In this document: positions 1-11,162 of the stretch, piece by piece
How the letters are laid out: each line of letters begins with the position of its first letter
How positions within the stretch are numbered: the first letter of the stretch is position 1
Assembly (NCBI GenBank): GCA_018287875.1
Contig: JAGVVL010000001.1
Span: 3,100,001-3,164,000, forward strand
Direction: 5' to 3'
DNA from: Nigrospora sphaerica
Taxonomy: Eukaryota; Ascomycota; Sordariomycetes; Amphisphaeriales; Apiosporaceae
DNA length: 64,000 nucleotides
The notes under the pieces: generated by a model
What the model saw: only the letters and a program-made list of their open reading frames with translations
What the model was told of the DNA's origin: nothing
Databases searched by the model: none
Position numbers and translations under genes: made by a program

Positions 1-2138
1 TTTGCCGCTTCGCTCAAAGATGTTTTGGGCCCTTGGAGAATATGTCGAACGGATGAGCTTCGTTCTTACCTTCTCCCCTTTATACAAGTAACTTTCCTCC
101 CCATTTCCCTATTAACCAAGAAAGAAAGCTGCCCCCAATGCCAGCCCGCCGCGCTTACAGCCTGTCAGACAGGCTGAAACGCCACGACGGCGAGAGGACA
201 TACCTCTCGCGCGCCACGAGAGGACGTCCGACCCGGGGGTGGGAAACGGCAGTCAACTTCTCTTCTGCATGTCTCGAGTATAGACACAGCCCGACATATC
301 CCATTCGGCAGTGCCTATTCGTTGACCATTCGCCGGCGAACCAGGGTAAGAATTCGGAGTTCTTTTTGGGGGGGGAGGGGTCCCGGGGGTCCCCAATGGG
401 GGACCTTGTTCGCTTTTTTGCTTACTACAAAATACGTTATCTCTCTCTATATACCCTCCCCGCTAATCCCTACGGCCATGCAGGAACCCTTCGGACCTGA
501 AAAGTTTACCTTGCACATCCGCGTTGGTGGTCAGCGGCGGGGGACCGGGGTGGATGGCAAAGAAGGCGCAGGAGAGGAGAATGGCTCCCCCCTTCTTCTC
601 CTTTCCGGAATCCTGTTGGTCCGGAAGAACGAGGTGTGCTCTAATAAAATCGGCGAACCGAAAGCTGCTTCTGCAGTATGACCAACCTCGGCCGTCATTG
701 GCCCCAAACCGCCCCCTCGGCGCAGGGGCGGAAATCCGAGTAAGCCGTAAGGACGTCGGGGGGTTCCTGCAGGTACGGTTGGTGCGATGTTGGTAGCACG
801 AGGTGTAAGCAAGTTTCTTGACCCCGGCAGAGACGTAGGAAAAACGGGAACCTGCCCCGGGAGACGCGTCACACGGATAGGGCGGGGGGCGGTGATGTTG
901 CGAAAGCAGACATTCGCTTACAAGCAAAAAAAGAACCAAGAAGCTTGGCGCGCGGGAACAGGCTGATGAGCTCGCTCCGTCCTGCCCTGCTCCGAGGGTC
1001 CCCCTCCTGCATGTACGCCGGACGGGAACCACGACGGGGGTCCGTCCATGGTCATCCCCTGCGCGTCCGAGGAACGGCGGGCTCGCCGGGACCCCCGGAA
1101 GCTTTCGTTCGGGAGGGGCCGGACCAAGGTGGACGATTACGCGAGGGGCGCCCCGCGCGAAAAGGCACACTCGGAGAAACCCTCGCTGCCAATAACCAAC
1201 TCGGCGGTGGCTTCGTTCATCGTAGACGCCGGGGCTGGTTGGTGAGTTTTCATGATGGTTTTCCACTCCCGTCGTGTGGAGAGAGAGAGAGAAAACAAGG
1301 GCTATGCCACTTATACAGGAGCTCGTCGGGAAAAAACTCAATAAGTTGGGTGACTGATAGGTCTTAGGACGCCTCCTTAGCTGGCCACATGTCTTGGCTC
1401 TGAGGAGGGACAACGGGCTGCCTATGGGAACCCTAGAGTGCCGTATGAAAAGCGGTAAACTCTGACTAGATAAACCCCTTTTGATTTCGTTCCCGGGCCG
1501 TGTTCAGGTACCAACCCAGCTTTCCCGCGCCATTCTTGATCACCCGGGTGACTTAAATACTCGGGGTTCCCTCCCGGGGTTGTCTTCACCAGCCTTGGGC
1601 CGGCACGCTTGCAATTCCGCGCAGGAAAAGGCCGCAAGTGGGAATCGCCATTCATTCACAAGCAAAGCGGTCATAGCACGCTTTTCGACGCCCGATCCGC
1701 AGGCCACGGTACATACCCGGCTCGAAGGGATGGCCAAGGGTGACCACGGCCGACGTCCTTTGAGAAGGCCGAGAGGGTGTCTCGGCTGGCGGCGCGGCGC
1801 CGCCTTGGGAACCCGGGAGGCCACGTTTGGATTGAGAACTGTCTAGACTTCCCTTTACCGGGAGGCGCCGCTAAGAAATGCCCTGTCTGCGACGTGCAAT
1901 ACGTGTCTATGCCCAAGATATAGAATGCGCTGGGGCCATAGTTGCCATCAGAAAGCCGGCTGACTTACACTCCTTCGTTACCAGATCTCAGCAGCGACGC
2001 CAAGATGCCGTGTCTTGTTTTGAAATGTCTCTAAGCGCCGGGGGAAAGGAGGAGAGACAGTCTGACTGGCTGTTCTAGAAGGGCGGCGGGAGGACCATCA
2101 GCCCCGTCTCCGTCCGCCGTTACGGATTTCATATTGTA
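1..2138. other. Intergenic stretch, no supported gene
   Basis: No open frame here resembles a known protein. A minus-strand frame of about 316 codons (463-1413) is rich in Pro, Arg, Ser and Gly with no domain or plausible splice context, so it is left out. A G-rich run lies near 366-394 and a short (GA)n run near 1279-1294. The end next to 2139 should contain the 3' UTR of the prenyltransferase gene. Confidence 0.5.
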
Positions 2139-3440
2139 TCATTGTCCAGAGGGCTCAGCCGGGTATTTTCTTGCCCTGTTCAGCCGGTTTGCAGCCTCTT
2201 TGCCCAAGCAAAGATGCACGTCAAACTTTCCCAGGCCCGCCTCGCCCTCGTCCCCGGCCAAAGTTGCCAGCGCGGCCAGGCCGAGGTAGGAGTGATACAG
2301 ATCGGGTGGAGCGTTGGCCTTCTTCCCGAAGCCGCCATATGCGCTCTGCGTCTTCTCGAGAAGAAAGGCGCGTGCCGACTTTCGGTCCAGGAGTGCTGCC
2401 AAATCGGGTCGTGCCTCGCTTAAGATACTCAGTGCCCCGGCCACCCACCACGTATAGCATGTGTCGGGCACCTTGTTGGGCCGGCCATTGTAGCCGATGA
2501 GGGCCGAGTCGGCCACCTGCAGAGACGCCATTTCCGACGCCGGCGGCTCGGCGACGGCAGCTGCCCCGTCATCGTCATTGTCGCTTTCCTCGTCTTCGGT
2601 GTATGCCAGCTGCCGGCACACCAGCCAGTGCACTAATGCCGGTATGTCGGGGATGCCGGACTCCAGGTGGCGATTCGGTCTGACCGCGTCCCCAGCGGCC
2701 CGGTCGAGCAGGGCCAGCGCAGCAACGGCGCAGTAGGCATAGCCGGCTTGGCCCTCGCCCATGTGGCTCTCCGCGATGCCCCCGTCGTACGCCTGACTCC
2801 GCCGTATGTGGCGCACGAGGCCGTCGACGTCAATGTCCAGCTCCGGGCCTGCCTCGTGGCCACGCAGGATCCAGCGTGTGGCCGCGGCCATGTAGCAGTA
2901 CCGCATGTCCCGCCCGCCCGAGATGACGCCGTCGGCCCGGACGACCTCGCCGAAGCTGCCGTCGGGCCTCTGGAGCGTCTTCAGCCACCGCAGGGTCGCC
3001 GTGCGGTTGACCTGGCGATAGGCCTGGCCCAGGCTCACCTCGTCCTCCTCGGCCAGGGTTCCCAGGAGTATGAGGGCGAAGAAGGTGCCGGCCAGACTGA
3101 TGTTCTCGGGATCGCCGACGGCCGGCTGCGGCGCGCCTCCGTGCAAGCCCCTTCGTACCGTTCCGGGTTGCACCTGGCTGGGGCTGCCGCAGAAGCCGCC
3201 AAGACGGTGCTGCTGGGAGAGCACCCAGGCGCGCAGGTGACGGCGGTCTGCCAGGGGGACCAGGGGCGGGGGCGCGGCGGCGGACGAGGTCGACGACTTG
3301 GCCGAGAGGAGGTCGAGGCCGGCGACCACGAAGAAACCCAAGAACAAGCGATTGCTGTCCATGGAGGTGTAGCCCGCGGGTAGCACCGTGTTGTAACAGC
3401 GCTGAAAGTACTTGATCTGGCGCTCGCGATGGAACTCCAT
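2139..3440 (-). CDS. CDC43: Geranylgeranyltransferase type I beta subunit
   Basis: This 433-aa, apparently intronless protein is the beta subunit of protein geranylgeranyltransferase I. With the shared alpha subunit it attaches geranylgeranyl to the C-terminal CaaX cysteine of Rho/Rac/Cdc42-type GTPases in the cytosol. The prenyltransferase alpha-alpha barrel repeats are visible (DGSFGE, YDGGIAE, YGGFGK blocks). The zinc ligands expected for the family are present: Asp and Cys in PDTCYTWW (about residues 324-326) and His in LYHSYLG (about 381). The start is the ATG followed by EFHRERQIKYFQ, which matches the conserved family N terminus. An acidic insert (EDEESDNDDD, about residues 285-295) is a typical fungal loop. 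A type I beta subunit fits better than farnesyltransferase beta because of the N terminus and zinc-site context, but this is a judgement by eye. Confidence 0.9.
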   Translation of the reverse strand: MEFHRERQIKYFQRCYNTVLPAGYTSMDSNRLFLGFFVVAGLDLLSAKSSTSSAAAPPPLVPLADRRHLRAWVLSQQHRLGGFCGSPSQVQPGTVRRGLHGGAPQPAVGDPENISLAGTFFALILLGTLAEEDEVSLGQAYRQVNRTATLRWLKTLQRPDGSFGEVVRADGVISGGRDMRYCYMAAATRWILRGHEAGPELDIDVDGLVRHIRRSQAYDGGIAESHMGEGQAGYAYCAVAALALLDRAAGDAVRPNRHLESGIPDIPALVHWLVCRQLAYTEDEESDNDDDGAAAVAEPPASEMASLQVADSALIGYNGRPNKVPDTCYTWWVAGALSILSEARPDLAALLDRKSARAFLLEKTQSAYGGFGKKANAPPDLYHSYLGLAALATLAGDEGEAGLGKFDVHLCLGKEAANRLNRARKYPAEPSGQ

Positions 3441-4553
3441 GGTGGCGGCGGGCTATTAACGATGTAGGCGGATGCGATCGAGGTCGATTTCAGGGCATAG
3501 TCTGGTCTGGTTTGGGGCGCGGCGATGATTTGTACCCGGGAGGCCTTGGTGAGGAGGGGGGAGGAGCCTATCAGGCGCGTGTGTGAGGTCGAAATTGTCT
3601 GGCTCTCCCGGCGGCGCAAGTCGCTAACGGAGGTGGAATGAAGTCAATCGTAAAAAGGAATGGGCGCTATCTCCCCACCGTTCATGGACCTTGGCGCAGT
3701 GGGAGACGAATGAAGCTCTACAGCTTGGGCTTTTGGTAAGAAGTGGACGACCCCGCGGTGGGTAATGAATTCCCGGTTCTTTGCTCGAGCGACCTGGTTT
3801 GGGCCCCAAGAGCTATCTCGCTTTCTCTCACTGCCCCCCCACGCGGGCAGCTAGAGGATCCCGTTGGACAGGCATGTCAAGGGCTATAATGGCTCGCCTT
3901 TTCGGAGGCTAGCAGTTGACTCTGGGTTCGAGGGCCGGGTAGGCCATCAGGTGCGTATAGATAGGTGTGCCGAAGCACGGGAAATGTAGGTGAGCACATG
4001 CCCAGATGAAAGAGGCCGGCCGGACAAAAGAAAACGACTGCTGGCGACGAGGTTCCCTTTTGAACGGCAATTGTTGATGATGCGCTCAAGTGCCGTGGGC
4101 TTAGTTCTGTTCCAGGTGCTTCCGCTTCGACAAGCGGGCGAACTTACGCTAAGAATAGGCAACCGACGGCCCTGCGTGACGAGCATTGGATTACCCGCAC
4201 CGGCGTGGGGCGCACCCAAAGGTTGCTACAGCTAGCAAGAAGCCATGTTGCAGATGCCCGTTGTTCATCCCCATCGTGATCTCCTGTCGAAAACCCATCC
4301 ATCCATCTCTTCGTCCCCTCCTCCCCATTCCGCCCGTACCCTCGTTTCCGGCCTTGTTTGCTTGCGGCTCGGATGGCCAAGAGCTGCCGTCTTCTTTCCT
4401 AATCCCGCCCCTGCTTCTAAAGTCATCCAACCCCCGTCCGCCCCATCCGTTCCGACCGCGAACGATACGCGCCGACGCCGGCCGCGAAGAAACGACGAGC
4501 CCTTCCCCTTTGACGACGACGACCAATCGCGCTTGCCCTCCCGACCGCCCGCC
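3441..4553. promoter_or_regulatory. Divergent promoter region between CDC43 and ILM1
   Basis: This 1.1-kb spacer separates two genes transcribed away from each other, so it should hold both promoters. The right part (about 4260-4550) is pyrimidine-rich, as is common just upstream of fungal start codons, and contains short upstream ATGs that would form the ILM1 leader. No individual factor site can be supported. Confidence 0.45.
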
Positions 4554-5199
4554 ATGGCTCTCATATCCGCCAAGACCATTCTCACCTCCCTCTCCCTCTT
4601 CCACGTCACCCTGGCCTTCTTTTTCTTCACCAGTCCCGAGACCCTGGCCGACCAGTCCTTGGTCTTCATGCTGGGAGAAGCCATGGGAATGGTACGTCAT
4701 TAGCTCCCCCGACCCCTTTTGCTCCCCCCGTTCTTCGATTGGCCCGGTTTCCGAAAAGCTCACACGCCCGTGCCCACAACAGCCCAAGGCAACGACGTTC
4801 CAGACGGCGAGCCCGGCGACGTCGCTCGTGGCGGCGGTGCTGCTCCTCGTCGGGCTCTCGGACCTGCTGACGCTGTCGATGCCCGAGGAGGTGTGGATGG
4901 TGCACCACTGGGGCGCGCAGGCACCGCTGCGCTTCCTCTTCTTCGGCGCCGCCGCCACGGCCGCCTTCCTCGGCACCCCTACGGTACCGAGCGGCGGCCG
5001 CCTCTCCCACCCCGTGCCCCTCGCGGGCGCCGGCACCGGCGGTGGCTGGGACGGCCTGCGCAACCGCCTCTTCTTCGTCTTCGCATTCGTCGAGGCGATG
5101 GCCTGGTTCTGGGCCTGGATCACAGTGCGCGAGGACACGCGCACCCTCCTCACCCGCATGCGCAAGCGCCAGGAGAACACGGCCGAGCGCCCCTTCTGA
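4554..5199 (+). CDS. ILM1: Ilm1-family membrane protein (mtDNA maintenance)
   Basis: Two exons, 4554-4691 and 4783-5199, encode about 184 aa; the intron has a GTACGT donor and a CAACAG acceptor and lies in phase 0. The N terminus (ALISAKTILTSLSLFHVTLAFFFF), then GEAMGM and PEEVWMVHHWGAQAP, match the fungal Ilm1 family (increased loss of mitochondrial DNA). About four hydrophobic segments are predicted, with a basic cytosolic tail (RMRKRQENTAERPF). In yeast the protein is ER-associated and its loss destabilises mtDNA; its biochemical role is unknown. The gene is divergent from CDC43 and convergent with NAA25. The ATG at 4554 is preferred over the in-frame upstream ATG at 4245 because homology begins there. 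Confidence 0.85.
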
Positions 5200-5893
5200 A
5201 AAAAGGAGAAGAGAGAGGGAAGGAAGAAAACAAAAGGTCGGGGGACTAGACAAGAGTCCGGCCAGCATGGACAGGGAACCAAATGATCGGGAATCGGTCG
5301 GTCAGTCACCCCCGCCCCGTGCGCGCGTCCCCCATGGACGGGAAGGGGAGAGAAGCTACCCAGATTACCAAGGAGCGCGGAACGGTCATTTTTTGACTCC
5401 CAGGCTGCTCTTGGTACAATATACAGACAGCGTACGGTTTTTAAATTCCCTAGGTGCGCATCCACTGATGCAGTGAAAGCCGGGGGCCTTCGCCAGATCA
5501 GACACGGGCGGGTCGGACGGATAACCCCCTTTTTTACTGGAACCTCCTCATGCTCCTTGCATGTAAACAGGCAAACTGCACCGCGACCACCTTTCGACAC
5601 GGGCGCATTGATCGCACATGGTCGACTTCGTCAGGAAAGCATAGCTCGGCCAGTCTTCACTGTTGCTCTGGGGCTGTTACGTGACCACCGCATAAAACGT
5701 TTATTTGTGAAAAGCTACCGAGAGGATGGGCCGGACACAAGGGTACATAAACCACGCGTAGGGCTTCATGGATCCCCGTCTTGCGGCCGGCATGAAGCGG
5801 CTGTCTTCCCTCCGTCTACGTACCAAGCATGTATTGAGGTATCCGGAGACGGGCAAAGCAGCAGGCAGCTCCCGTGCTAAGAAGATGCTTCGC
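5200..5893. other. Convergent 3' spacer between ILM1 and NAA25
   Basis: Both flanking genes end here, so the stretch should carry the two 3' UTRs and polyadenylation signals. No protein-like frame or RNA gene was seen. Confidence 0.5.
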
Positions 5894-8800
5894 TTAGTCG
5901 AGCTTCACAGTGGCCCAGCCCCGGGCGACGTTCTGCCACGAACGCAGAATTTGGCCAGGCGCGTGCTCAACCCCGGCCCCCTGGCCGATGGCCTTGTAGA
6001 GCAGCATGTCAAAGTCGCTCTGCTCGCTGTCGTCGGCATCCTTGCTGACTTGCTTTGTCCCCCGGACCAGGTCGCCGAAGGCCCACTCGGAGAGGCGGCC
6101 GGTCCAGCCGTTCTCCGCCACTACCCTATTAAGCGTCTTGACGCGCTCCCGGACCACTTTGTTGGCTTCGGCAACCTGGTCGCTCCAGCCCTTGAGGTCC
6201 TCGTTCAGCCACTTGGGTGTCTCCCATTTCGCGTCGAGGGACTTCATGCGCTCAAAGAGGCGGACCACCAAGAGGGCGGCCAGTGCCGACTCGCGCAGCA
6301 TGCCGTTGGCGTGCAGCGAGGAGAAGGCGTGGAGGACGTCGATGGAGTCGGGCCCGTTGGTCGGCAGCGCACTGAGCCTCAGCATCTGGCTAGACAACTC
6401 TTCCGTTACAACCGGCGCCACGGAGCTCTCGGGTCGGCTTGCGTTCCTGCTCCACGGCTTCCCGGCGCATTGACTGATGTACGCTGCCAGACTCGAAACG
6501 AGGCAGTAGTAGCTGAGCTCGGGAAGCGTTAACACCGAAGCCACCCCCTTCTTGTGGAGGATGTTCTCCATCGCTTGCCTTGTGGCGAGGCAGGCCTCGG
6601 CTATCACGGCTCGGTCGGCTTCCCAGACCGCTGATGCTTTGCTGGGCTTGAACTCTTTGGCTTCTCTGTAGGCCACGACGCCCATGAACCATTCAGACAG
6701 GAGAGACAGATGCGCCCGTTCCGCCTGGATAACAGAACCATCAGTACGAAGCCCAGCCTCCTAAAAAGGGTAACGGTGCCTGCCAACTTACTGAAAGTCC
6801 GGGACCAATGCTGATAAGATCTTGGATGGGTCTCGAGCCCGGCATCTCGTGGTTTGGCAGAGAACCAAAGTCGGTGGCGTTGTACAACGTCATGTTGGGT
6901 CTGATGGACTCTGCCCAGTGTTACTACATGAGAGAAGTTAGGTGGGGAGAGGAGGCCACGTACCAACAAGGGGATCGTCCCGGACTTCGATGGCAATCTT
7001 GCCACCAACCGCCCTGGTACCCCTCAGATCCTCCACGATGCTCAAAATCATGGTGCACGACTTCTTGATCCGCTCGTCCGTCTCCAGGACCTGCAAGATG
7101 CTCGCGACGTTCCCGTAATCGAAAGCATGGCCCAAGCTGGACGGTATGCTCTTCCGGGTGGCGTTGGTGTAATAGTTCAAGTAGGACATCATGGGACTCT
7201 GCTTCTCGCCATTTGCAGACCACAGACCCGGCGCGATACTCGAGAGTCGGTCGGCAAAAAGGGGCCCGAGAGAATCCAACGTGACGTTCTTCACTTCTAG
7301 AGAATCCCAGAGAGTTTTCGCATAGGAAACAGCGCCGACGAGGAGATAAAGTTTTGCCAGCAGCAGGGCAAGCACCATATTTTTGCGTGCGCGGATGTGG
7401 TATTGGGCATCCGCCCAGGAGATGGCCTGCAGTAGAAGCTTTGGCTCGACGGGAGCAAGAGGGGCCGTCTCGAACGACTCCCATAGGCCTTGGCTACCTG
7501 CAAGCTTCAGCAGGCAAAGGACGCCGACGATGGTCATGTCAGAGAAGGGGTCGACATCCTCTGACTCCAAGCTTTCTTGAAGCTCGGCTTGCTTGAGCCC
7601 GTTGTTATAGTTCCAAATGCAAGACTGGGCGATGGATTTGAGGCAAGTCTCGCATCTGCCCAGCGGCGCTGGGGAGTTGCAGAAGTTGCACGTCACCCCA
7701 CCTCCGCCCTTTACGGACGTATAGTACTTCGTGGACGTGGTAAAGAGGTAATGGATCCGAAGGCGAAGGGTCAAAAGCATGGTACTCTTGAGGTGGTCGT
7801 TCTCGGGCTGGCTTGTCAGCAAATACGGGCAGCGTAGCATTCCTGGGGAACCAGCTTACCTTGGAACTTTCTTCGCCCAGTCGATGCAAAAGCTGCTTGA
7901 TTTCGTCAAACCCGAGATTCTCGAGGTAGCCTCTGAGGTCTTCGAAGCAGGCCACATCCCGATAGTGGGTGACGACGTAGGTGACCAGGCTTCCGATGCG
8001 GCTGCCATCAGGAACCGCACCAGGCTGGCTGGATCTTCCGAAGAGGATACGCACATTGGCGAGATCCAACTGCTTCTTGTGAATGGATCGGAGCTTGATG
8101 CCCTTGCTGATCTTCTCCAAGTACTCTCGAGTTTGTCCCAGAGCCCTGTGCGAGTTTAGCCAAGCTGATGTCCCCTGCGGCAGGTCGCGTAACTCACTTC
8201 CTTGCCTCCACTTGCTCGTCCGCAGCCGTGATAAATTGCCGCCAGAATCCCCAGTCGGTAGCAGCGGAGCGATAGGCACTAGACATGGTGGCTTTTTGGG
8301 CCTCGGTCAGTTCGCCGGGCTTGCCCAGACTGAGTTGCTCCATAAAGTCCTCCACGTTCTTGTTTTCCTCTCCAACCATTAAAGGGATGCCTTTGTCGAA
8401 AATGACTTGGCCGATTGCGAAGATCTGGTCCCACGCCCCAGCCTCCTCCAGAACGCCCATCATTTCCTGAAACACGCTTGTGTTCCCTTCGGCCAGCTGT
8501 TTGACGGCGCCGTGCTCGGGGCTGGCTATGAGAGGGAGCAGTTCGCTGCGCTCTTTGGCATTTCCGAGCTGGATCTTCCACCATAGGAGCATTTCCTCCT
8601 CGTTCGAAACGGCACGGTCCGGGAACCCGGCTTGGCTGTGTGCCTGCCCGAGGGGTTAGCGAGCCGAGGATTCGGACTAGGGCACCGCCATACCTTGTCA
8701 CGCAACTCCTTGGCTTTCTCAACCTGGCGTCGCGACAGCATTTTAAACATGGCAGATTTCTGGGGATCCGAGTCGCTGAGTGAAAGCTGAGCTACGGTCA

Positions 8801-9857
8801 GCAGCGGTTCATAAAAGAGGCTTCGTACTGTCGACTCACTGCAAAGAGGTAAGTTGTGAGGATGTTCCGGAAATGGAGGCTTCGCTCCTTGGGGAAATTC
8901 TTATCCATGGATGCAGCAATCTGACTGCCATGTTAGTTGGGAACAAGCGATGGGCACTGCTCCGTCATACCTGCTGTGCATGTTCCCAATCGCCGTTTCT
9001 CACACATGCGAGAAAGCTCCTCTTAGCTGCTTCCTTGTCATTCGGGGATGCCTTCACAGCATTAGCCCGCAAGAGACCGATCGTCTTGCCGTACTCAGCT
9101 TGAGAGTAGCTAGTGGCAAATTCGTAAAGATCGATGGCCTCGGAGTCCTTGAGGGGCGTCTTGCTCTTGAGCAACTTCTCGACGGCATCTCTGCCTGCCA
9201 CCATGTCGAGCGGACTGTCGAGCTGGCTTCTGGCGGCGACCTCCACAGCCTACGTATAGAATCAGTCGACATGAAGTTTGCAGTTGCTGACGACGGCTCG
9301 GGCGGCAGTGTGGTTTTCACGCATTGTTTACGGAGCACGGCCGCACGCATGCAACTCGCAGTGGGTGTCCAAGGACAACCACCTGGTTTGCCGGCGTGGC
9401 TAAACCAGATGGCCCTCTCGGCCTATTTCTCGTGCTCGAGCAGGGAGGCTACGGGACGCCTCCTGAGCCACCTGCGGTGCGAGACGCTGTGTCCTTTGGG
9501 GGCGTGTCTTCGGTAGCTTGGCCGTGAGGCAGCAGGCGCCGACTCCGAGACCCTGGGGCCATGTGCAAAGAAGGCAGGTGACAACCTGTGCCCCGACAGG
9601 TTCGTGCAGCCCTCGAAACCCACTCCAGGTTTTCTTTTACGGACCAGGTTCTCCCCATGGACCAGAGTCACAAGAGCACATTGCAGGGACGCGGCGTATG
9701 AGCTTACCTCATAATAAGGATCCTTGGTGGCCTTGGATTTCTGCTTGGCCATGGTGATGGCCGACGACCACAGACCGTCGTTCCAGGCGCGCTGCATCAC
9801 CATGCCGCAATCCGGCTTGAGGTAGGGGCGTGAGCCCTGTGAGCTAAAGCCACTCAT
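5894..9857 (-). CDS. NAA25: NatB N-acetyltransferase auxiliary subunit (Naa25/Mdm20)
   Basis: This is the non-catalytic, ribosome-anchoring subunit of the NatB complex, which acetylates N termini beginning Met-Asp/Glu/Asn/Gln co-translationally. Nine exons were read on the minus strand: 9857-9708, 9249-8971, 8920-8840, 8786-8694, 8643-8198, 8145-7860, 7807-6964, 6910-6792 and 6724-5894, giving about 1042 aa. The start SGFSSQGSRPYLKP, the helical-repeat segment KDPYYEAVEVAARSQLD and the later block LSDSDPQKSAMFKMLSRRQ fit fungal Mdm20. Introns 2-8 are 50-67 bases, but intron 1 (9250-9707) is 458. Exon 5 uses the acceptor before AHSQAGF, and exon 6 the acceptor before a codon completed to KALGQTREY; neighbouring AGs break the frame. 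In yeast, Mdm20 loss disturbs actin cables and mitochondrial inheritance. The catalytic partner Naa20 is not in the window. Confidence 0.9.
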
Positions 9858-10603
9858 GATGATTGCGGCGGCGGCGGCGGCGGCGATGAGGGATGAGATG
9901 GGGGAGGATTCGAAGCTGGTGTGGGCGATGATTAGGTAGGCAGGTTCCTGGTGGGGTACCGTTGGGCGACCTGGAATCCAGGATCCATGGAGGGCCGGAA
10001 TCCAGCATAGGTTCAGAGCCTAAAGAACCTCTATATCGGGGATTCCGAAAATATACAGACAGCATCATCGTGGCGACCAACCCTCAATTTCGAAACCAAT
10101 GATGATGAGCAACCACACTATAAAGCACCGATGCACACGGATCGCAATGCCTTGACTGTATGCTCAGCATAGGGGCAACTCTTGCAGCACCAACTTGGGT
10201 CAAACTTTTGGTGGGGCATTCTATTTCTGCCGCTGCACTCTGGGTAGGTTGTCAACGAAGCTAGTCTTCCCTCCAACCCGTTACCTTCCAAGGCAGGCGG
10301 TGACAGAAAGCCGGTTGGGTTTCTAATCATCACCGAAAGCCCGTATTTTGGCTACAATGACGGAGCCCGGGAGCTGGATTGCTGGAGAAGCCATGGTACC
10401 TGCGTGTCCCATGCCAATCGAACCCACCCCTGCCGAAGCCGATGTTCACAATGGGGCTTTCGTTAATCGCGACTCTGGCGCGGGTATGTTATATACATCC
10501 CCATCGGGGACCTTACAGGGTCGCCAGCGAGGCGTCGACTGGGTAAAGTACGTACGGCATCCGCACTGCAGTAGCGGATGATGATTCTTGTAGGGCGGCG
10601 GGA
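9858..10603. other. Spacer between COX23 and NAA25; NAA25 promoter
   Basis: Both neighbours run leftwards, so this holds the 3' end of COX23 and the promoter and leader of NAA25. A run of GCG/GGC triplets (about 9864-9885) lies directly upstream of the NAA25 ATG, in the probable 5' UTR. No further gene was seen. Confidence 0.5.
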
Positions 10604-11162
10604 CTACGAGAACCATCCTTTCGATTCCTTCTTGCGCTTTTGAATCTTGGCCCGTCAATACCGGTTGTGCCGCGCCAACGGGGTCCTCAAGCACTTACCC
10701 AGTCCTTCTTGCATTCGCGGTACGCCCTGGATACAGAGAGAATTGGCATCAGCGGCCTGTCGGCAGGTGCTGGGTGACGGCTAATGGCGACGGGCCAAAC
10801 GCAATTTCGACGCAACCACCACATCCATTGTTTCCTCTCAACACTTACTCGAAGAAGTCGGCACACATCTTTCGGTCGCCCCCGTTTCGGTTCAGGCATC
10901 GTATGCTTCGTTCGGCGGCTTCTTGGCAAGGGTCAAAGTACTCGCTCTTGGATTTGCTGTGGTGGCGGGCGTGGGCGGTTAGCCAGAGGCCAGATAGCAT
11001 CGCAGCGATGCTGGGGCGCGCGCCCTCGTTTAATCGCGGTTTGCGCCGCAGCACCGGACTTCCGACAGAGGGCGAAGGGAGGGCGGTAGGGGCTCACCTC
11101 TGGAACCTCTGCTTGTTCTCCTTGTTCCAAGGGTCCTTCTCGGTGCCTTGGGAGGACGACAT
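10604..11162 (-). CDS. COX23: Cytochrome c oxidase assembly factor Cox23 (twin CX9C)
   Basis: Four small exons were read on the minus strand: 11162-11098, 10956-10849, 10726-10699 and 10645-10604, giving an 80-aa protein. The core EYFDPCQEAAERSIRCLNRN continues to an MC and an RECKKDW motif. This gives cysteine pairs C-X9-C and C-X9-C, the coiled-coil-helix-coiled-coil-helix fold of Cox23/CHCHD7. Such proteins are imported into the mitochondrial intermembrane space through the Mia40 disulfide relay and help assemble cytochrome c oxidase, probably in copper delivery. The C terminus is recovered only by splicing a 53-base intron with donor GTAAGT directly after the DW codons; the last exon then ends KKESKGWFS, which fits the family. 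Reading through that intron would instead end the protein at DWVSA. Introns 1 and 2 are 141 and 122 bases. Confidence 0.88.

Noticed and set aside
463..1413. Minus-strand frame of 316 codons
   Set aside because: Low-complexity Pro/Arg/Ser composition, no domain, no fit with fungal splice signals; likely a GC-rich chance frame.
4191..5600. Minus-strand frame of 469 codons antisense to ILM1
   Set aside because: It covers the well-supported ILM1 exons on the other strand, and its sequence is repetitive Gly/Arg/Lys-rich shadow.
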